DNA from: Apium graveolens
Taxonomy: Eukaryota; Streptophyta; Magnoliopsida; Apiales; Apiaceae
Reading direction: 5' to 3'
NCBI RefSeq assembly: GCF_009905375.1
Contig: NW_027417190.1
Location: 1 to 64,000 of the forward strand
DNA: 64,000 bases
Shown: in pieces, positions 36,772 through 49,509 of the stretch
How the letters are laid out: each line of letters opens with the position of its first letter
Numbering within the stretch: the first letter of the stretch is position 1
Notes under the pieces: generated by a model
What the model was told of the DNA's origin: nothing
The model's database searches: none
Seen by the model: the letters and a program-made list of their open reading frames with translations, nothing else
Position numbers and translations under genes: made by a program

Positions 36772-37408
36772 TATGTAATGAGAGCCAAAAAGGTGAAACA
36801 AATTGAACATGAGATTTTGTACTCGTTCCATTAAACTTTTATGTGGTCTCAGGCATCACTTGATCTAATATTCGAGGAAAGACTTGAGAACCTAATAGCA
36901 AGGCACACTCCCCTTGCAATAACAACAAGTTAAATGCTTTATTCTTATATGCAGCTTAAGCAAAACACTAAAATATTTTTTGTTTCATTATGTATTCTTT
37001 GTGAGATGCATAGAAAGTAGAAACATGTTGAAACCATTATTTGTACATACAATGCAAATATTACAAACCAAGTCATTTTATAGATGATTTAAGAATTACA
37101 AGTGTAATGATTTTAATTTTAGTCAATTTTTATTTCATCATCTAATTGCTGACATAATTTTAAAAATCGGATTATTCTGTGCTCATCTTTGTTTTAAATT
37201 TTTGGATATTGTGTGACTATATGTTCATATCACAGGTTTGTTGTGGAGGCCTGGGGGCTGAAAAATTGCACTGAGAAAGATGAATGGTTTAGTCATATTA
37301 GTCATATTGTTAGTGCGGTTATGGTACCTGCATACATTGATAGTTGAGAAGTTATTAGAAGGGCATAGAATGATACAACTGGATCTTATGGCTTGGACTT
37401 AATAAAGT
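36772..37408 (+). pseudogene. Exon candidates k and l, U4
   Basis: k 36772-36932; it shares CATGAGATTTTG and ATTAAAC with U6. l 37236-37408 keeps the KDE(W/R)FSHISH frame up to ATTGATAGTTGA. Confidence 0.35.
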
Positions 37409-37760
37409 AGCAAGAATGGATTCGAGGATAGATCATGTGAGAAATCTAAATAAAGTATATTATCATTTCTTATATTTAATGTTATATATTTTGTTGCATC
37501 TACATATTGACGAGAGACAAGACTAATAGTAAGATATGGTAGTTCCTCAATTCTCTTTGAGAAACTTTAACAAAACTTTGTCAAATTCATAATATGAGCC
37601 ATAACCTTGTATCCTACTTCCTTTTGCTAAGACCACACAATCAGTCATAAACGAGACAAGTTATAAATATTTTCTCTCTATTTACCTCTTACTAACCATT
37701 TCTAAAAACAATGAAATATTTATAAATATTCTACTATAAACATACGGGTGTTTTTTGTAG

Positions 37761-37934
37761 TTGCAAGTGATAGGGTGTCTTACTGGTATGGAGTTGATTC
37801 TTAAGGATGTTGGTTACTTGGTACAACTTGGAAGTGGGGTTGCTGCTGCTTCTGCAAACATGGAGAACAACATGCCAATAATTCCATCCTCTAGATACCC
37901 CATTAGTGATTGCAGCAACTATTACTATTTCTAA
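37761..37934 (+). CDS. Terminal exon m, intact, U4
   Basis: 58 codons from acceptor to TAA. It differs from U2 by an in-frame extra Tyr codon and by substitutions such as MEL for MEM and SRYPI for SKFPI. No stop inside. Confidence 0.5.
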   Translation: MQVIGCLTGMELILKDVGYLVQLGSGVAAASANMENNMPIIPSSRYPISDCSNYYYF

Positions 37935-38202
37935 ATCATTTTATGCTAAATAATATGTAAAAAACATGCTTCATGTGCGGTGGTCTACAGTAGACTTACT
38001 ATATCTTAAACACTGCTTCTTGGATTGATTTGCATGTTTCTTTGTTGACTTATTTTTATGTAAATTTTATTAAATTTAAATGAGTATTTAAAGTGTTGTT
38101 AGGACTTGGTTTTAGTGGAACAAGTCTTGAATTTTGGTCTGACTAATTCTATTAAAAACATGAATTGTAAGTTTCTTTATGGATTATTTAGGTACAAGAA
38201 GA

Positions 38203-39116
38203 ACCAACTAAATTTCAACACTTGTACAGTCACGTCATTTTATAACTATTTTGGTACAGATTTTGGATTAAGTAGCATTATTAAAAAAACTCATTTACAA
38301 TAGATTTTGGATTAAGTAGCATTATTAAAACTCTCAGCGGCCTCTCTTCTTTCATTTTCTCTGTTAGGGTTTGTCTATTTTCAAGTAAATCGAGGGGCTT
38401 CCACTGGTTTTCTCCGGTGGAAAGCCCCAACCCCTTTATTTTCTGTTATTCTCGTTTATTTTCTTTCAATAAAATCCAATTTTTTGGGTGTTTGTGTGTC
38501 TCTCCTTTAGGAGTATGTGTTTTGTCTCTCCTTCTGGAGTGTTTGTTATGTTTTTATTTAGTCATGGTTGGGTTTATCTGGTGATAGATGTGTTGAGGAC
38601 AAATTTATTGATATTTTTGGTGATCTGCAAAGCCTGCATTGGATTTGGGACGGTGGTGATTATTGCAAGAGCTCACCTTTCACAACTAAAGATTGGTCAT
38701 CTTTCATGGGTTTATACTTTCGGCATATCTATAGCTGGTATCCTGCATGTAGATAGCTGGGGTGCCTTCGGCATGTCTATAGCTCGTGTCCGGCATGTAG
38801 ATAGGTGGGGTGCCACTTCTTAAATCTCATTTTATGCGATTGGTGTTTCTAAACACTGGGCTAACCATAGTTTTTATGTAATATGGTCAATTACGATGTT
38901 GCTATTTTCAGAGATGCTGATGCAATTTGGATCGCTTGGGATGTCTTTGATTTCGTTTTTAATTTCAAGAATTTTTAAATTCTATGTGTTAAATCTAATT
39001 GTTTTTAGTATGTTATTTGTTTTATCACCTGGTTGTATCGAGAGTTGGGGGTTTGTCCCGACTGTACTATATTCAATTTAATGAGAACTTTCTGCATTTG
39101 TCAAAAAAAAAAAATC
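38203..39116 (+). mobile_element. Poly(A) retroposon with 17-base target-site duplication
   Basis: Absent from the same place in U2, U3, U4b, U5 and U5b. Left flank 38186-38202 and right flank 39114-39130 are copies of ATYTAGGTACAAGAAGA (one C/T difference), and the inserted strand ends in an A-run (39103-39114). This is the signature of target-primed retroposition by LINE machinery. Inside: a 29-base direct repeat (about 38257 and 38302); a strong hairpin around GGGGCTTCCAC / GTGGAAAGCCCC (about 38394-38430); and two ~50-base tandem copies around CGGCATRTCTATAGCT (about 38721-38815). Short open frames (38488-38823, 38568-38756) show no known domain. It may be an internally deleted L1 or a retroposed transcript. 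Confidence 0.75.
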
Positions 39117-39361
39117 TAGGTACAAGAAGATAAATGAAATTAGAAGTTATTTTGCTTGCTTAAATACCAATAATAACTCTTTACTTACAAAGTGCGAAAT
39201 ATTATAGGTTCTATTAGCAAACAAAAATAAAATTTTGGTAGAATACAAAGCCAATAAGCCACAGTGGGAACATAATAATTATAATTAAATTGACTAATTT
39301 ATTTCAACTAAAAATGATAAATGTTCATTTCAACTTAAAAGATAAATATTTAATAATTTAA

Positions 39362-40978
39362 ATAAAGATAATTAAATAGTGTTAAGGGTGGCTTAATTAA
39401 TTTACATATTTAGAATTTGGATCAAATCCATTTTTCAATCAATTTTTCTAAAAAATTAATGAATTTGAATTTTATACAAAATTTTGAGGCCCAAGAATGG
39501 CGCAAATTACAGCACGTCCGAATTAGATATATGTAAAAAAACTTAATTTTATTACTTTTCATTTCTTCGAAAAATAATGTACATTTGTTAAATTTTCTTT
39601 AAATATATTAAAGATGTGTAGAATTTTTTCCGATTTAGAAATTTATCCCCAAATATTTTAGTGTAAAAATTTGGATGAAAAATAAAACTATCAAAAAAAT
39701 TATTTCGATATTTTTAAAATTCCGAATTTGAGTAAATCCAAGTTTTTTCACTTTAGGAGAGAAGCAAATTTTTATAATAAAATATATGTTCATGCAGCTT
39801 CGGGCCTTTTTAAATATGACTTTCTTAAGATCGAATCAGACGAGTTTTTCAAAATTTTTATGGTTTATATTTAACACTAAATATAACGTGTTTTTATATA
39901 TCATTTATCAATATTAAGTACCTTATTTACAAATATTGATTCAATAATAATTAGTCGTTTTAGTTGTTATATAATTGGACTTTAAATTGGATCCTCGATA
40001 ATTGTTCATTGTTTTTATTGAATTGTTTAAATTTATATTTTTTGTAAAATACTAGGTGTTGTTGGGAGGCGATAAAGATAAAATAATTTTTTTTTCATAT
40101 TCAGTATATAACATATTTTCTTATTCATTTATTAATGTTGTGTATTTTTTTAGAAAAGACATATCAATATATAAAGATAAATTAAATAGTTTTAAGGGTG
40201 GCGTAATTAATTTAAATATTTAGAATTTTTATCAAATCAATTTTTCTAAAAAAATAATGAATCTGGATTTTATACCAAATTTTGAGGCCCAAGAATGGCG
40301 CAAATTACGGCACGTCCGAATTAGATATATGTAAAAAACTTAATTTTATTACTTTTCGTTTCTTCTAAAAATAATGTACATTTGTTAAATTTCTTTAAAT
40401 ATATTAAAGATGTGTAGAATTTTATCCGATTTAAAATTTAATCCCAAAATATTTTAGTGTAAAAAATTGGATGAAAAATAAACTATCAAAGAAATTATTT
40501 TGATAATTTTAAAATTTCGAATTTGAGTTAATCCAAGTTTTTTCTCTTTAGGAGAGAAGCAAAATTTTATAATAAAATATATGTTGAGACAGCTTCGGGC
40601 CTTTTTAAATATGACTTTCTTAAGATCCAATCAGACCAGTTTTTCAAATCTTTTATGGTTTATATTTAACACTAAATATAATGTATTTTTATATATCATT
40701 TATCAATATTAAGTACCTTATTTACAAATATTGATTCAATAATAATTAGTGGATTTAGTTCTTATATAATTGGACTTTAAATTGGATCCTCGATAATTGT
40801 TCATTATTTTTATTGAATTGTTTAAACTTATATTTTTTGTAAAATACTAGGTGTTGTTGGGAGGGGATAAAGATAAAATATTTTTTTTTCATATTCAGTG
40901 TATTACATATTTTCTTATTCATTTATCAATGTTTTGTATTTTTTTAGAAAAGACATATCAATATTCATTAATCTTGAC
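39362..40978 (+). repeat. 809-base tandem duplication in the U4 tail
   Basis: 39362-40170 and 40171-40978 align from ATAAAGATAA..TTAAATAG through TTCGGGCCTTTTTAAATATG to AGAAAAGACATATCAATAT. The two copies differ by scattered substitutions and short indels, so the event is not recent. No gene is in either copy. Confidence 0.8.
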
Positions 40979-41271
40979 ATTTACATATTTTATATACGTT
41001 ACTTTATAATTGAAAATTAAGTATTTAATTTGTTCAATTTATTTTGCAAACATAAATATGTTTATGATGATTATTTAAGCGACAATATCTGATAGTGGCT
41101 ATAATACATAAGTTGTATTACACAAAATGTGATCATATATTCTTGATTCTAACAAACTACAATAATTATTGAATTCACTTTATATGTTGAAATATATCTG
41201 ACCCTCCTAACCCTCCTAACACAGAGTCTTATATATTATTTTTATATATAAACAAAAAGTCATGAGTTGCT

Positions 41272-41884
41272 TATGTAATGAGAGCCAAAAAGGTGAAACA
41301 AATTGAACACGAGATTTTGTACTCGTTCCATTCAACTTTTATCTCGTCTCAAGCATCACTTGATCTAATATTTGAGGAAAGACTTGATAACGTGATAGCA
41401 AGGCACACTCCCCTTGCAAAAACAACAAGTTCAATGCTTTATTCTTATATGCTGCTTAAGCCAAACATGAAAATATTTTTTGTTTGATTATGTATTCTTT
41501 GTGAGATGCATAGAAAGTAGAAACATGTTGAAACCATTATTTGTAGATACAATGTAAATATTACAAACGAGTTCAATTTATAGATGATTTAAGCATTACA
41601 AGTGCAATGATTTTAATTGTAGTCGATTTTTATTTCATCATCTAATTGCTTAAGGATAGGATTATTCTGTGCTCATCGCTGTTTAATTTTTTAAATATTG
41701 TGTGACTATATGTTCATATCACACGTTTGTTGTGGAGGCTTGGGGCTGAAAAATAGATGAACAGTTTAGTCATATTAGTCATATTGTTACTGTAGTTATG
41801 GTACCTGCTTACATTGATAGTTGAGAAGTTATTAGAAGGGCATAGAATGATACAACTGGATCTTATGGCTTGGACTTAATAAAG
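41272..41884 (+). pseudogene. Exon candidates k and l, U4b
   Basis: k has the longest open frame of all copies (41278-41487), starting MRAKKVKQIEHEILYSF and continuing through FEERLDNVIARHTPLA. The sequence looks protein-like but matches no family I know. l (41725-41884) has lost about 11 bases after GGGGCTGAAAAA, which removes the CTEK part, and its acceptor is ACACG instead of ACAGG. Confidence 0.4.
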
Positions 41885-42208
41885 TAGCATGAAAGGATTC
41901 GAGAATAGATCATGTGAGAAATCTAAATGAGGTATATTGTCATTTCTTATATTCAATGTTATAAATTTTGTTGCATATACATATTGACCAAAGACAAGAT
42001 TAATAGTAAAATATGTTAGTTCCTCAATTCTCTTTGAGAAGCCTTAACAAAACTATGTCAAATTCATAATATGAGCCATAACCTTGTATCCTACTTCCTT
42101 TTGACCAGTTATAAATATTTTCTCTCTATTTACCTCTTACTAACCATTTCGAAAAACAATGAAATATTTATAAATATTCTACTATAAACTTACCAGTGTT
42201 TTTTGTAG

Positions 42209-42379
42209 TTGCAAGTGATAGGCTGTCTTACTGGTATGGAGATGATTCTTAAGGATGTTGGTTACTTGGTACAACTTGGAAGTGGGGTTGCTGCTCCTTC
42301 TGCATACTTGGAGAACAACATGCCAATGATTCCATCCTCTGAATTCCTCATTAGTGATGGCAGCAACTATTATTTGTAA
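42209..42379 (+). CDS. Terminal exon m, intact, U4b
   Basis: 57 codons to TAA, reading LQVIGCLTGMEMILKDVG at the start and SNYYL at the end. It keeps the CCT TCT codons lost in U3 and U5. Confidence 0.5.
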   Translation: MQVIGCLTGMEMILKDVGYLVQLGSGVAAPSAYLENNMPMIPSSEFLISDGSNYYL

Positions 42380-43673
42380 ATCATTTGATGCTAAATACTA
42401 TGAAAAAAACATGCTTCATGTGTGGTGGTCTATAGTAGACTTACTATATCTTAAACACTGCTTCTTGCATTGATTTGCATGTTTCTTTGTTGACTTATTT
42501 TTATATAAATTTTATCAAATTTAAATGAGTATTTAAAGTGTTGTTAGGACTTGGTTTTACTGGAACAAATCTTGAATTTTGGTCTGACTAATTCTATTGA
42601 AAATATGAATTGTTAGTTTCTTGATGGATTATCTAGGTACAAGAAGATAAATCCAATTAGAAGTTATTTTGCTTGCTTAAATAATAATAATAACTCTTGA
42701 CTTACAAAGTGAGAAATATTATAGGTTCTATTAGCAAACAAATATAAAATTTTGGTAGAATACAAAGCCTATAAGCCACAGTGGGAACATAATAATTATA
42801 ATTTAATTGACTAATTTATTTCAACTAAAAAAGATAAATATTCATTTCAACTTAAAAGATAAATATTTATTAATTTATATAAAGATAAATTAAATAGTGT
42901 TAAGGGTGGCTTAATTAATTTACATATTTAGAATTTGGATCTAATCAATTTTTCTAAAAAACTAATGAATTTGGATTTTATACAAAATTTTGAGGCCGAA
43001 GAATGGCACAAATTACAGCCCGTCCGAATTAGATATATGTAAAAAACTTAATTTTATTACTTTTCATTTCTTCGAAAAATAATGTACATTTGTTAAATTT
43101 TCTTTAAATATATTAAAGATGTGTAGAATTTTTTCCGATTTAAAATTTTATCCCAAAATATTTTAGTGTAAAAAATTGGATGAAAAATAAAACTATCAAA
43201 AAAATTATTTCGATATTTTCAAAATTCCAAATTTGAGTAAATCCAAGTTTTTGTTCTTTAGGAGAGAAGCAAATTTTTATAATAAAATATATGTTCATGC
43301 AGCTTGGGGCCTTTTTAAATATGACTTTCTTAAGATAGAATCAGAGTTTTTCAAATTTTTTATGGTTTATTAGTTGAGGTCAGTAGGGAATTTATATATA
43401 ATTTCACTAAATAAAATTTAAATTTTTTGAGAAAATATCATTTCTAGTTAAGTTTTTTCTACAATTCTTACCACTTAATTTATAGAATCTCATTTTATTT
43501 ACAAAACAAAATAAATTAAAGGAATGCTTGTTTACTTATGTTTGTAAATCAACACCCAATTAGTTTGTATAATACATGGAGCAGACTTTGTTAAATTATA
43601 TTTTTACAAAAAGAAAAATTTTTAATTTGTAATAAGAAATTGATACTAAGATAAAAAACAATTTAAAATAAAT

Positions 43674-43748
43674 TGGGCCCATTCAAACCCATGATATACA
43701 ATTGGGCCTGCAAAATATAGGATATTGAAAAGGTAGGTAAAACCCTAA
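43674..43748 (+). promoter_or_regulatory. Site II plus telo-box block, U5
   Basis: TGGGCC at 43674-43679 and 43703-43708, AAACCCTAA at 43740-43748. All three words are intact. Confidence 0.55.
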
Positions 43749-43900
43749 TATCAGCACAAGCCCGCCGCCTTACAAACAAAATGAATTTGTACATGGCCAT
43801 GAAATAGTGTTTTGGAGTTATTTATATTTTCTATGAAAGAGTGTTTTGGTTCTCTAAAGTTAAACACATCTCCAAATGAATTGGGCCGACGACTAATCAA

Positions 43901-44542
43901 ATGAATTGGTGAAGGACTAAGTGGATAAGGTTTACAGGTTATCATGAATTGATGTTGTTTAACAAAGTTAAGGTAATAATTTATATTTCCCTGTTTCTTC
44001 ATTTTCTTTTCATATGTGTTATTTGCACAAACTTTTGGTAGAAATCAAACACTAAAATAAGTATCCCATTTTCCTTGTATATATGTATGTAGATTTACAG
44101 TCACTTGTATTTGTTTTTACATGACCTCTATGTCAAGAATTATCCTTTTAAGATTATATGTCAAGGTTAGAAAAAAACAGTTACATTTGTCGTAATTTTT
44201 TTTGTTCCTCATAAATAATCAAATACATGATATATGTAAAAAATGAAAATTTATAGAAAAGAAGCCCACGAATTATTTATATTTTATGTTCATATTTGTT
44301 GAATTATACTATTAAATTTATTTTATGTTTATGTATGACCTTACTTTAGAGACATTTTCACAGGAATTATATTTTTCTTGCTACTTGCAACAAGTTCCAA
44401 AAACAATGAAGAAAATGCTCCAAATGCCTTCCCTTTCTCTTCATCAATGTACGGTGTCAGGTTTATTTATTATTCTTTAACTTTTACCATGCCAATATAT
44501 ATTCTTAATATAAAGGCACATAGTACAAGTGGATCTATGTGG
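43901..44542 (+). pseudogene. 5' exon candidates 1-3, U5
   Basis: Exon 1 from ATG 43901 reads ATG AAT TGG TGA, so one G-to-A change ends it after three codons. Exon 2 (44364-44453) keeps length, acceptor and donor. Exon 3 lies near 44519-44542. An unbroken copy of exon 1 is seen in U2 and U6. Confidence 0.35.
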
Positions 44543-44884
44543 GGTGTATTTTTTTTCTAATGTATATAAGACAAACAACTCTAAATTACTCTTTATTGAC
44601 CTAATAAAACACGAAGTTTACTTATATAAGGAGGTTCCCATCTCACGAAGCCCCATCACTTTTTAACTTCATTTCATAACACACATGGTTGAAAATGAGA
44701 TTTCTTACTTGATAGAGATGTAGCCTTTGTTTGGGAAATTTTTTAGTGTTGGAAGAACTTATATTTTCAATACATGAATTGGTAGGGTCACCATTTTCAC
44801 CCTCACTAGAACCCGTTGCTTAGTAACTTCTATAGATCTGTAACTATTTGAAAAGTATAGAGTTATGATTATTCTTTAATCCAG

Positions 44885-45640
44885 TAGTAATATTGTTGGC
44901 GGTGTCACTGATGGTGGTAATTTTACTAGTCCAATTGGTGGCACTAGTAGTCGTAATCTTAGGAGTGGAATTGGTGGTGGGATTGTTGATGGTAAAGTTC
45001 ATGCTAACTTAAGGAGTATCATTGGTGGTCAATTTAATAATGACATAAGTGGTAGTATCATTGGTTGTATATTGGGTAGTTTTAATAGTGGGATTGGTGG
45101 CAGCATGACTAGCATCTTTAGTGGTTACATTGGTGGTACCAGAAACGATAATATTAGTAGTGGATTTGCTGGCATTGATGGTGCCATTGGTCTTGGTGCT
45201 CTTATTAGTGCAATTGGTGGCATTGAAAGCGGTAATCTTTGCAGGAGAATTGGTGGTGGTATTATTGGTGTTGGTGTTGAAGTTCGTGCTAGCTTAAGCA
45301 GTTCCATTTATGGCAAGTTTAATTATAGTATTACAGGTGGTAGCATTGATGTTATATTGGTTAGTCTTAGTAGTGGCATTGGTGGTGGCATTGGTGGTAG
45401 CTTAGTTGTCGTATTGGTAGCTTAGTGGTGGTATTATTAGTGTTGGTGTTGAAGTTCGTGCTAGCTTAAGTAGTTCCATTTATGGCCAGTTTAATTATGA
45501 TATTACAGGTGGTAGCATTGATGTTATATTGGTTAATCTTAGTAGTGGCAATTTATGGTAGCATTGTTGGTAATTTTAGTGGTAGTACTGGTTGTATATT
45601 AAGTAATATTAGTAGTTGATTTAGCTTCAGAGAGGGTGGT
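44885..45640 (+). CDS. Gly-rich coding block with long open frame, U5
   Basis: Open for about 180 codons from the acceptor to VLVA* (45425). Contains FNSGIGGSMTSIFSGYIGG and a GGGIGGS track. The internal repeat is present twice with a 172-base period (TTCGTGCTAGC at 45282 and 45454); the second copy lies after the stop. This is the closest relative of the U3 block, but without that copy's frameshift. Confidence 0.45.
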
Positions 45641-46636
45641 TGTGACGCCCTCCAAACCCGAATCAGAAGTTTGGGGTTCACAACACACATATTATATAAA
45701 CCTGTATATGAAATATTATATGCAATTACCCTTATTTACGCAACCACGGATCACAATAGGTTAAAGTATGAGAAACCAACCACAACCTTGACTTTTATTA
45801 CGTCGTACCAAATCCCAACTAGTTTAACTTACAAATGAAAATGAAATTATTCTTACGAACTTGCATAACTCAAACTAGCTCGATCCAACTTAACCGGGAA
45901 TCCTAGATCGCATACTGGACTGGGGATCCTCGTTACCAATAATTTCTATTTTAACTGTAGAATGACTTAAACAGATTCACAAGGGTTAGCTAACTAGCTC
46001 AGGAAGTTATAATAATAATAACCGGGTGTTAACAAAGATCAATTGAAATGATTCATAGGAATCTAGTTCCTTGTTAAGCAATTATTAGAATTGGATATTC
46101 ATTTTTAAGTTTAAAACCAAGGTTAGGTTGCTAATCAGTGACACACTAACCGGATTAAGGCACACATCTCTGTTCTCTATACTGGATCCAAGGCACACAT
46201 TGGCCTAATATGACCACCAATCTGGTCTGACCACGAATCTGTGCCATATTTAGAAACCTATCCAATTCTATAACAATTCAACATGATAAATATTATAATT
46301 CAATAAAACAGAATCATAATTAAAATTGATAGAACATTTATTTCGGGGCATAAACTAATTCATAAATATCACCAGAGTATATCAGGGTATGTATGAGGAA
46401 TAACTTCCAGCCTGTAGGAGTATCAAGTATTAGATGAATAATGGTTATACAAGGTTTAGTTCACTATACCATAGAATTGCTTTCGCAACCATATTTTAAA
46501 ACCATCCAAAAAACGTTGCTGGTGAAAGGTGATTTCATGTCTATTGCAAGGGATTTTAAAAACATTGCAACTGAATCAACAAAATTTCGAGGTCGTTACA
46601 AATACATGTTATTGCAATACATTATATAATCGTTAC
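45641..46636 (+). mobile_element. LTR-like block, U5
   Basis: 996 bases, TGTGACGCCCTCC to CGTTACA. A 62-codon ORF (46441-46629) at its end is open only by chance: the same stretch carries stops or shifts in U1, U2 and U3. Confidence 0.5.
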
Positions 46637-47260
46637 AGTAGATCAGAGATTTGGGCCGAAAAGCTAGGCTGTCTTGTTCAAAACTTGTGAGCGGGCTTGC
46701 TGAAATTATTTTCCCGGCTGTCTATTAAATAAACAAAAAAAACACAGACTAAATTCACTAAATTTGATTTAGGAGAAGATTAAATTTGGTTGATTATTGT
46801 TAATTATTGTTTAATTTACCTCCTTGCTTTCATGTTTCTATGTTATTTTGTGTTTGGGATCTTTTATGGATGTTACACTATTTGTTAATTAGGGGTTTTT
46901 TTATTAAATTATATTTATGTGTCAATCGTGTCTTATTATCAGTTCTGAGTTGTAATGGGATTTGTTTGGAATGACAGTTGTATGAAATTGTAAGGTATCA
47001 CTTGTCGTTGTAAAAGTAGAATTTGTTTTTTGGACTTTTTGTTTGTTCCATGTTCTAATAGTTTGTTAATCTTTATAGAATGAAGTACTACAAAGAAGAA
47101 ATTTCAGATGTTTTATTATATATTGACTCGTTAAATAAAAAACTTGTGTCCAATCGCCTAGGTCATATAAAGGTATTTGTATAATTGTTTATTAAGAATC
47201 AATTAAGCAAGTGTTATTATAATTCACATCTTATAATTTTTTTTACTATTTTCATTTTAG

Positions 47261-47724
47261 AAAAAGATAAAAGAAAATTGTGAGAAGATGACCCGAGCTA
47301 CGGGAAGTGAGAACAAATGTCTTGAAAGAAGAGATACAACAAGTGTCGATAACAAGAATAGTTCAAGGTTGGAGAGGCGATATGTTATTAATACAAATAA
47401 CGAAGAAAATGACATCTATAGTATTGGTGGAGGACATTGATCTGCAACTATGACCTTGCTACCTACTACAGGGAAATGTATCAAGTTAGCAAAAGTGGAA
47501 AGGTTGCCATCTTTTATAACATGGATTCCCTTGGATAGGTAAAATATTTTGTGCTCTTTTTTATCAACTCCTTATCATTTGGTGATAAGCAATTAAATTA
47601 AATTTCAATCTGAGATTCTCAGATTGTTATTTACAAATCTCCGTACCTGACTTTCTCTTTGCAGGGTGGTTTCTCCACAAACATGGATCAAATCGACTCA
47701 TCAAAAAAGCATCTTCTGCTCAAA
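47261..47724 (+). pseudogene. Exon candidates g and h, U5
   Basis: Exon g 47261-47538; exon h 47665-47724 with the CTCAAA|GTAAAA donor shared with U3. The TGA in GGACATTGATC is present. Confidence 0.4.
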
Positions 47725-48087
47725 GTAAAATATCAGAGTCTGGAGGAACATTTCGATTTGGTCGCTTTGGCTTTGGCTCATAGTTATAAATAAAAATATC
47801 GAAACCACGACAAGATAAACAGGTATATTGTAATTATGGGACATGCATATGTGATATTCCTTGTTATGGCCTCCATATCTATATGTCTTCCACTATGATT
47901 TAGTTGGATAGTACACACACATATGTTTTTTCCTATGGCTTTACATGGTTTTGTTTCTGCTCGGGTAAGTTGTTTAAATTTCTGTCATATTTTACCGTTT
48001 TGTTTGATATATGGTTATTCAATTAAGGTCGTATCAAATTTTACCCTTTTTGCAAACTTTTTTTAATTATTATTTCACAATCAGTAC

Positions 48088-48570
48088 GTCATAGTACCTA
48101 TTAGGGAGGAGGAAGTTAAGAATGTAGTCTTGTTCATGCATCAATACAACTCACTAGATCCATATGGGTCGAACCCGGCATTTTTCATACGTATTGAAAT
48201 ATTTTTAAAAGATATGTTGTTCTATTTTGTCATATTTTCTTTGATACACGACATGGGCCAAGGGAACTAAATCGTAGGCTTGCATGTCTTATTCCTAAGG
48301 TTAAACAACTGAAACATATGGAAGATCTTCGACCTATCTATTTTTATAATGTTGTGATGCGCATACCGTCGAAGGTGGTGGTGAATAAGTTTAAACTATG
48401 TTTAATTTAGATAGTGTCTAACAAACAGAGTGTTTTTAATGAAGGGAGGCTATTAGCTCATAATACAATGATTGCTTTGAAGTCACAAGGGAAAAAAGGG
48501 CCTGGCTAGGTTAAGAATTTATATTTTAAGGCATAAGATAGGTGGGAATGGATATTTATTGATATAACAA
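48088..48570 (+). mobile_element. LINE reverse transcriptase relic, U5
   Basis: Same truncated RT domain. LVC/ACLIPKV and DLRPIYFYNVVMR remain. The GCAGTACGTC opening and the CATACCGTCG variant set this copy apart from U4 and U6. Confidence 0.7.
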
Positions 48571-49509
48571 TTAAAGTTCTCTTTTACAACTTAAAAAACT
48601 TTGGTACAGTTTATTTTCTCCTTTTTACCATGTACCAGATTCAAGTATCCCCCACTAGAACTCAATTTGTTAATTATATGGATAAAAAGGATTTTAACAT
48701 AGAATTGATTTGTTGAGAAATATGTGTAAGTAAAACTAAATTGAACACAATGTGTCTCTCTAATTAATAACCACTCTTTAATTTTGATCAAATTTCTCCA
48801 TTGCAAAGTACTACATTATAAAAAATTAGAGCCTCCATGTATTGAGACATACATGTATACAACACTCTATAATCCACTAAAATACCAGGAAAATTGTAAT
48901 GTTTCTATCATCTCTACTATTTTCTTATTTATTTTAAATTTAAATTAATTTTAATTTCCATATTGTTAACCATATTTATTAGATTTAAGGTTTAAGAAAT
49001 CAAATACCATTACTCAGCTATCATATCACACATTACCATTCTCTTAAGGAGGAACTTAAATAAATTGTGGATATTTTGATAAAGTTTTTGGAGAAAACCT
49101 TACCATGTAGCCATATCATTATATATCATTAAGCGTCAAGGTCTGCTCCAAAGAATGATGATTCATTGGTACATCAAGCATTTTTTTGGTGTTGGTGATA
49201 TTGATGACAAAGTTGTTCTCAAAGAACGGATAGTTATTAATTTTTGATTATCTTGGAAAGTGTTTTTATATATTTCTACGATTTAACATAGCGTTATTAT
49301 ATAATTTTATGTGCAAAAATTCATAAGCCACAATATCTGATAGTGGCTATAATACATAAGTTGTATTATACAAAATGTGATCATATATTCTTGATTCTAG
49401 CAAACTACAATAATTATTGAATTCACTTTATATGTTGAAATATATCTGACCCTCCTAACCCTCCTAACACAGAGTCTTATATATTATTTTTATATATAAA
49501 CAAGAAGTC

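Larger units (their letters stand above)
31232..41078 (+). repeat. Array unit U4 (no promoter or exon 1)
   Basis: Begins inside the first intron equivalent (GTCAAGAATTATCTTTTC), so it has no site II/telo-box block or exon 1. It is most like U6. Its tail is expanded: a poly(A) retroposon at 38203-39116 and an 809-base tandem duplication at 39362-40978. Bases 40979-41078 are AT-rich tail. At about 41078 the tail joins the middle of the k-upstream intron of U4b. Confidence 0.85.
41079..43370 (+). repeat. Partial array unit U4b (3' half only)
   Basis: Begins at GCGACAATATCTGATAG, the equivalent of about 20449 in U2, and holds only exons k, l and m and the tail (42380-43370, AT-rich, no gene). 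It ends with the same tail-to-TAGTTGAGGTCAG junction seen at 22775. The left junction shares only AAG, a microhomology. Confidence 0.8.

Noticed and set aside
46441..46629. 62-codon frame at the end of the LTR-like block
   Set aside because: Frame broken by indels in U1-U4; it lies in a repeat that appears to be an LTR.
48591..48806. Minus-strand frames of 60-71 codons (also 6130-6312, 28164-28379, 35843-36043, 61732-61947)
   Set aside because: They recur simply because the unit is repeated. The sequence downstream of the LINE relic is AT-rich, the frames vary in length, and no domain is visible.
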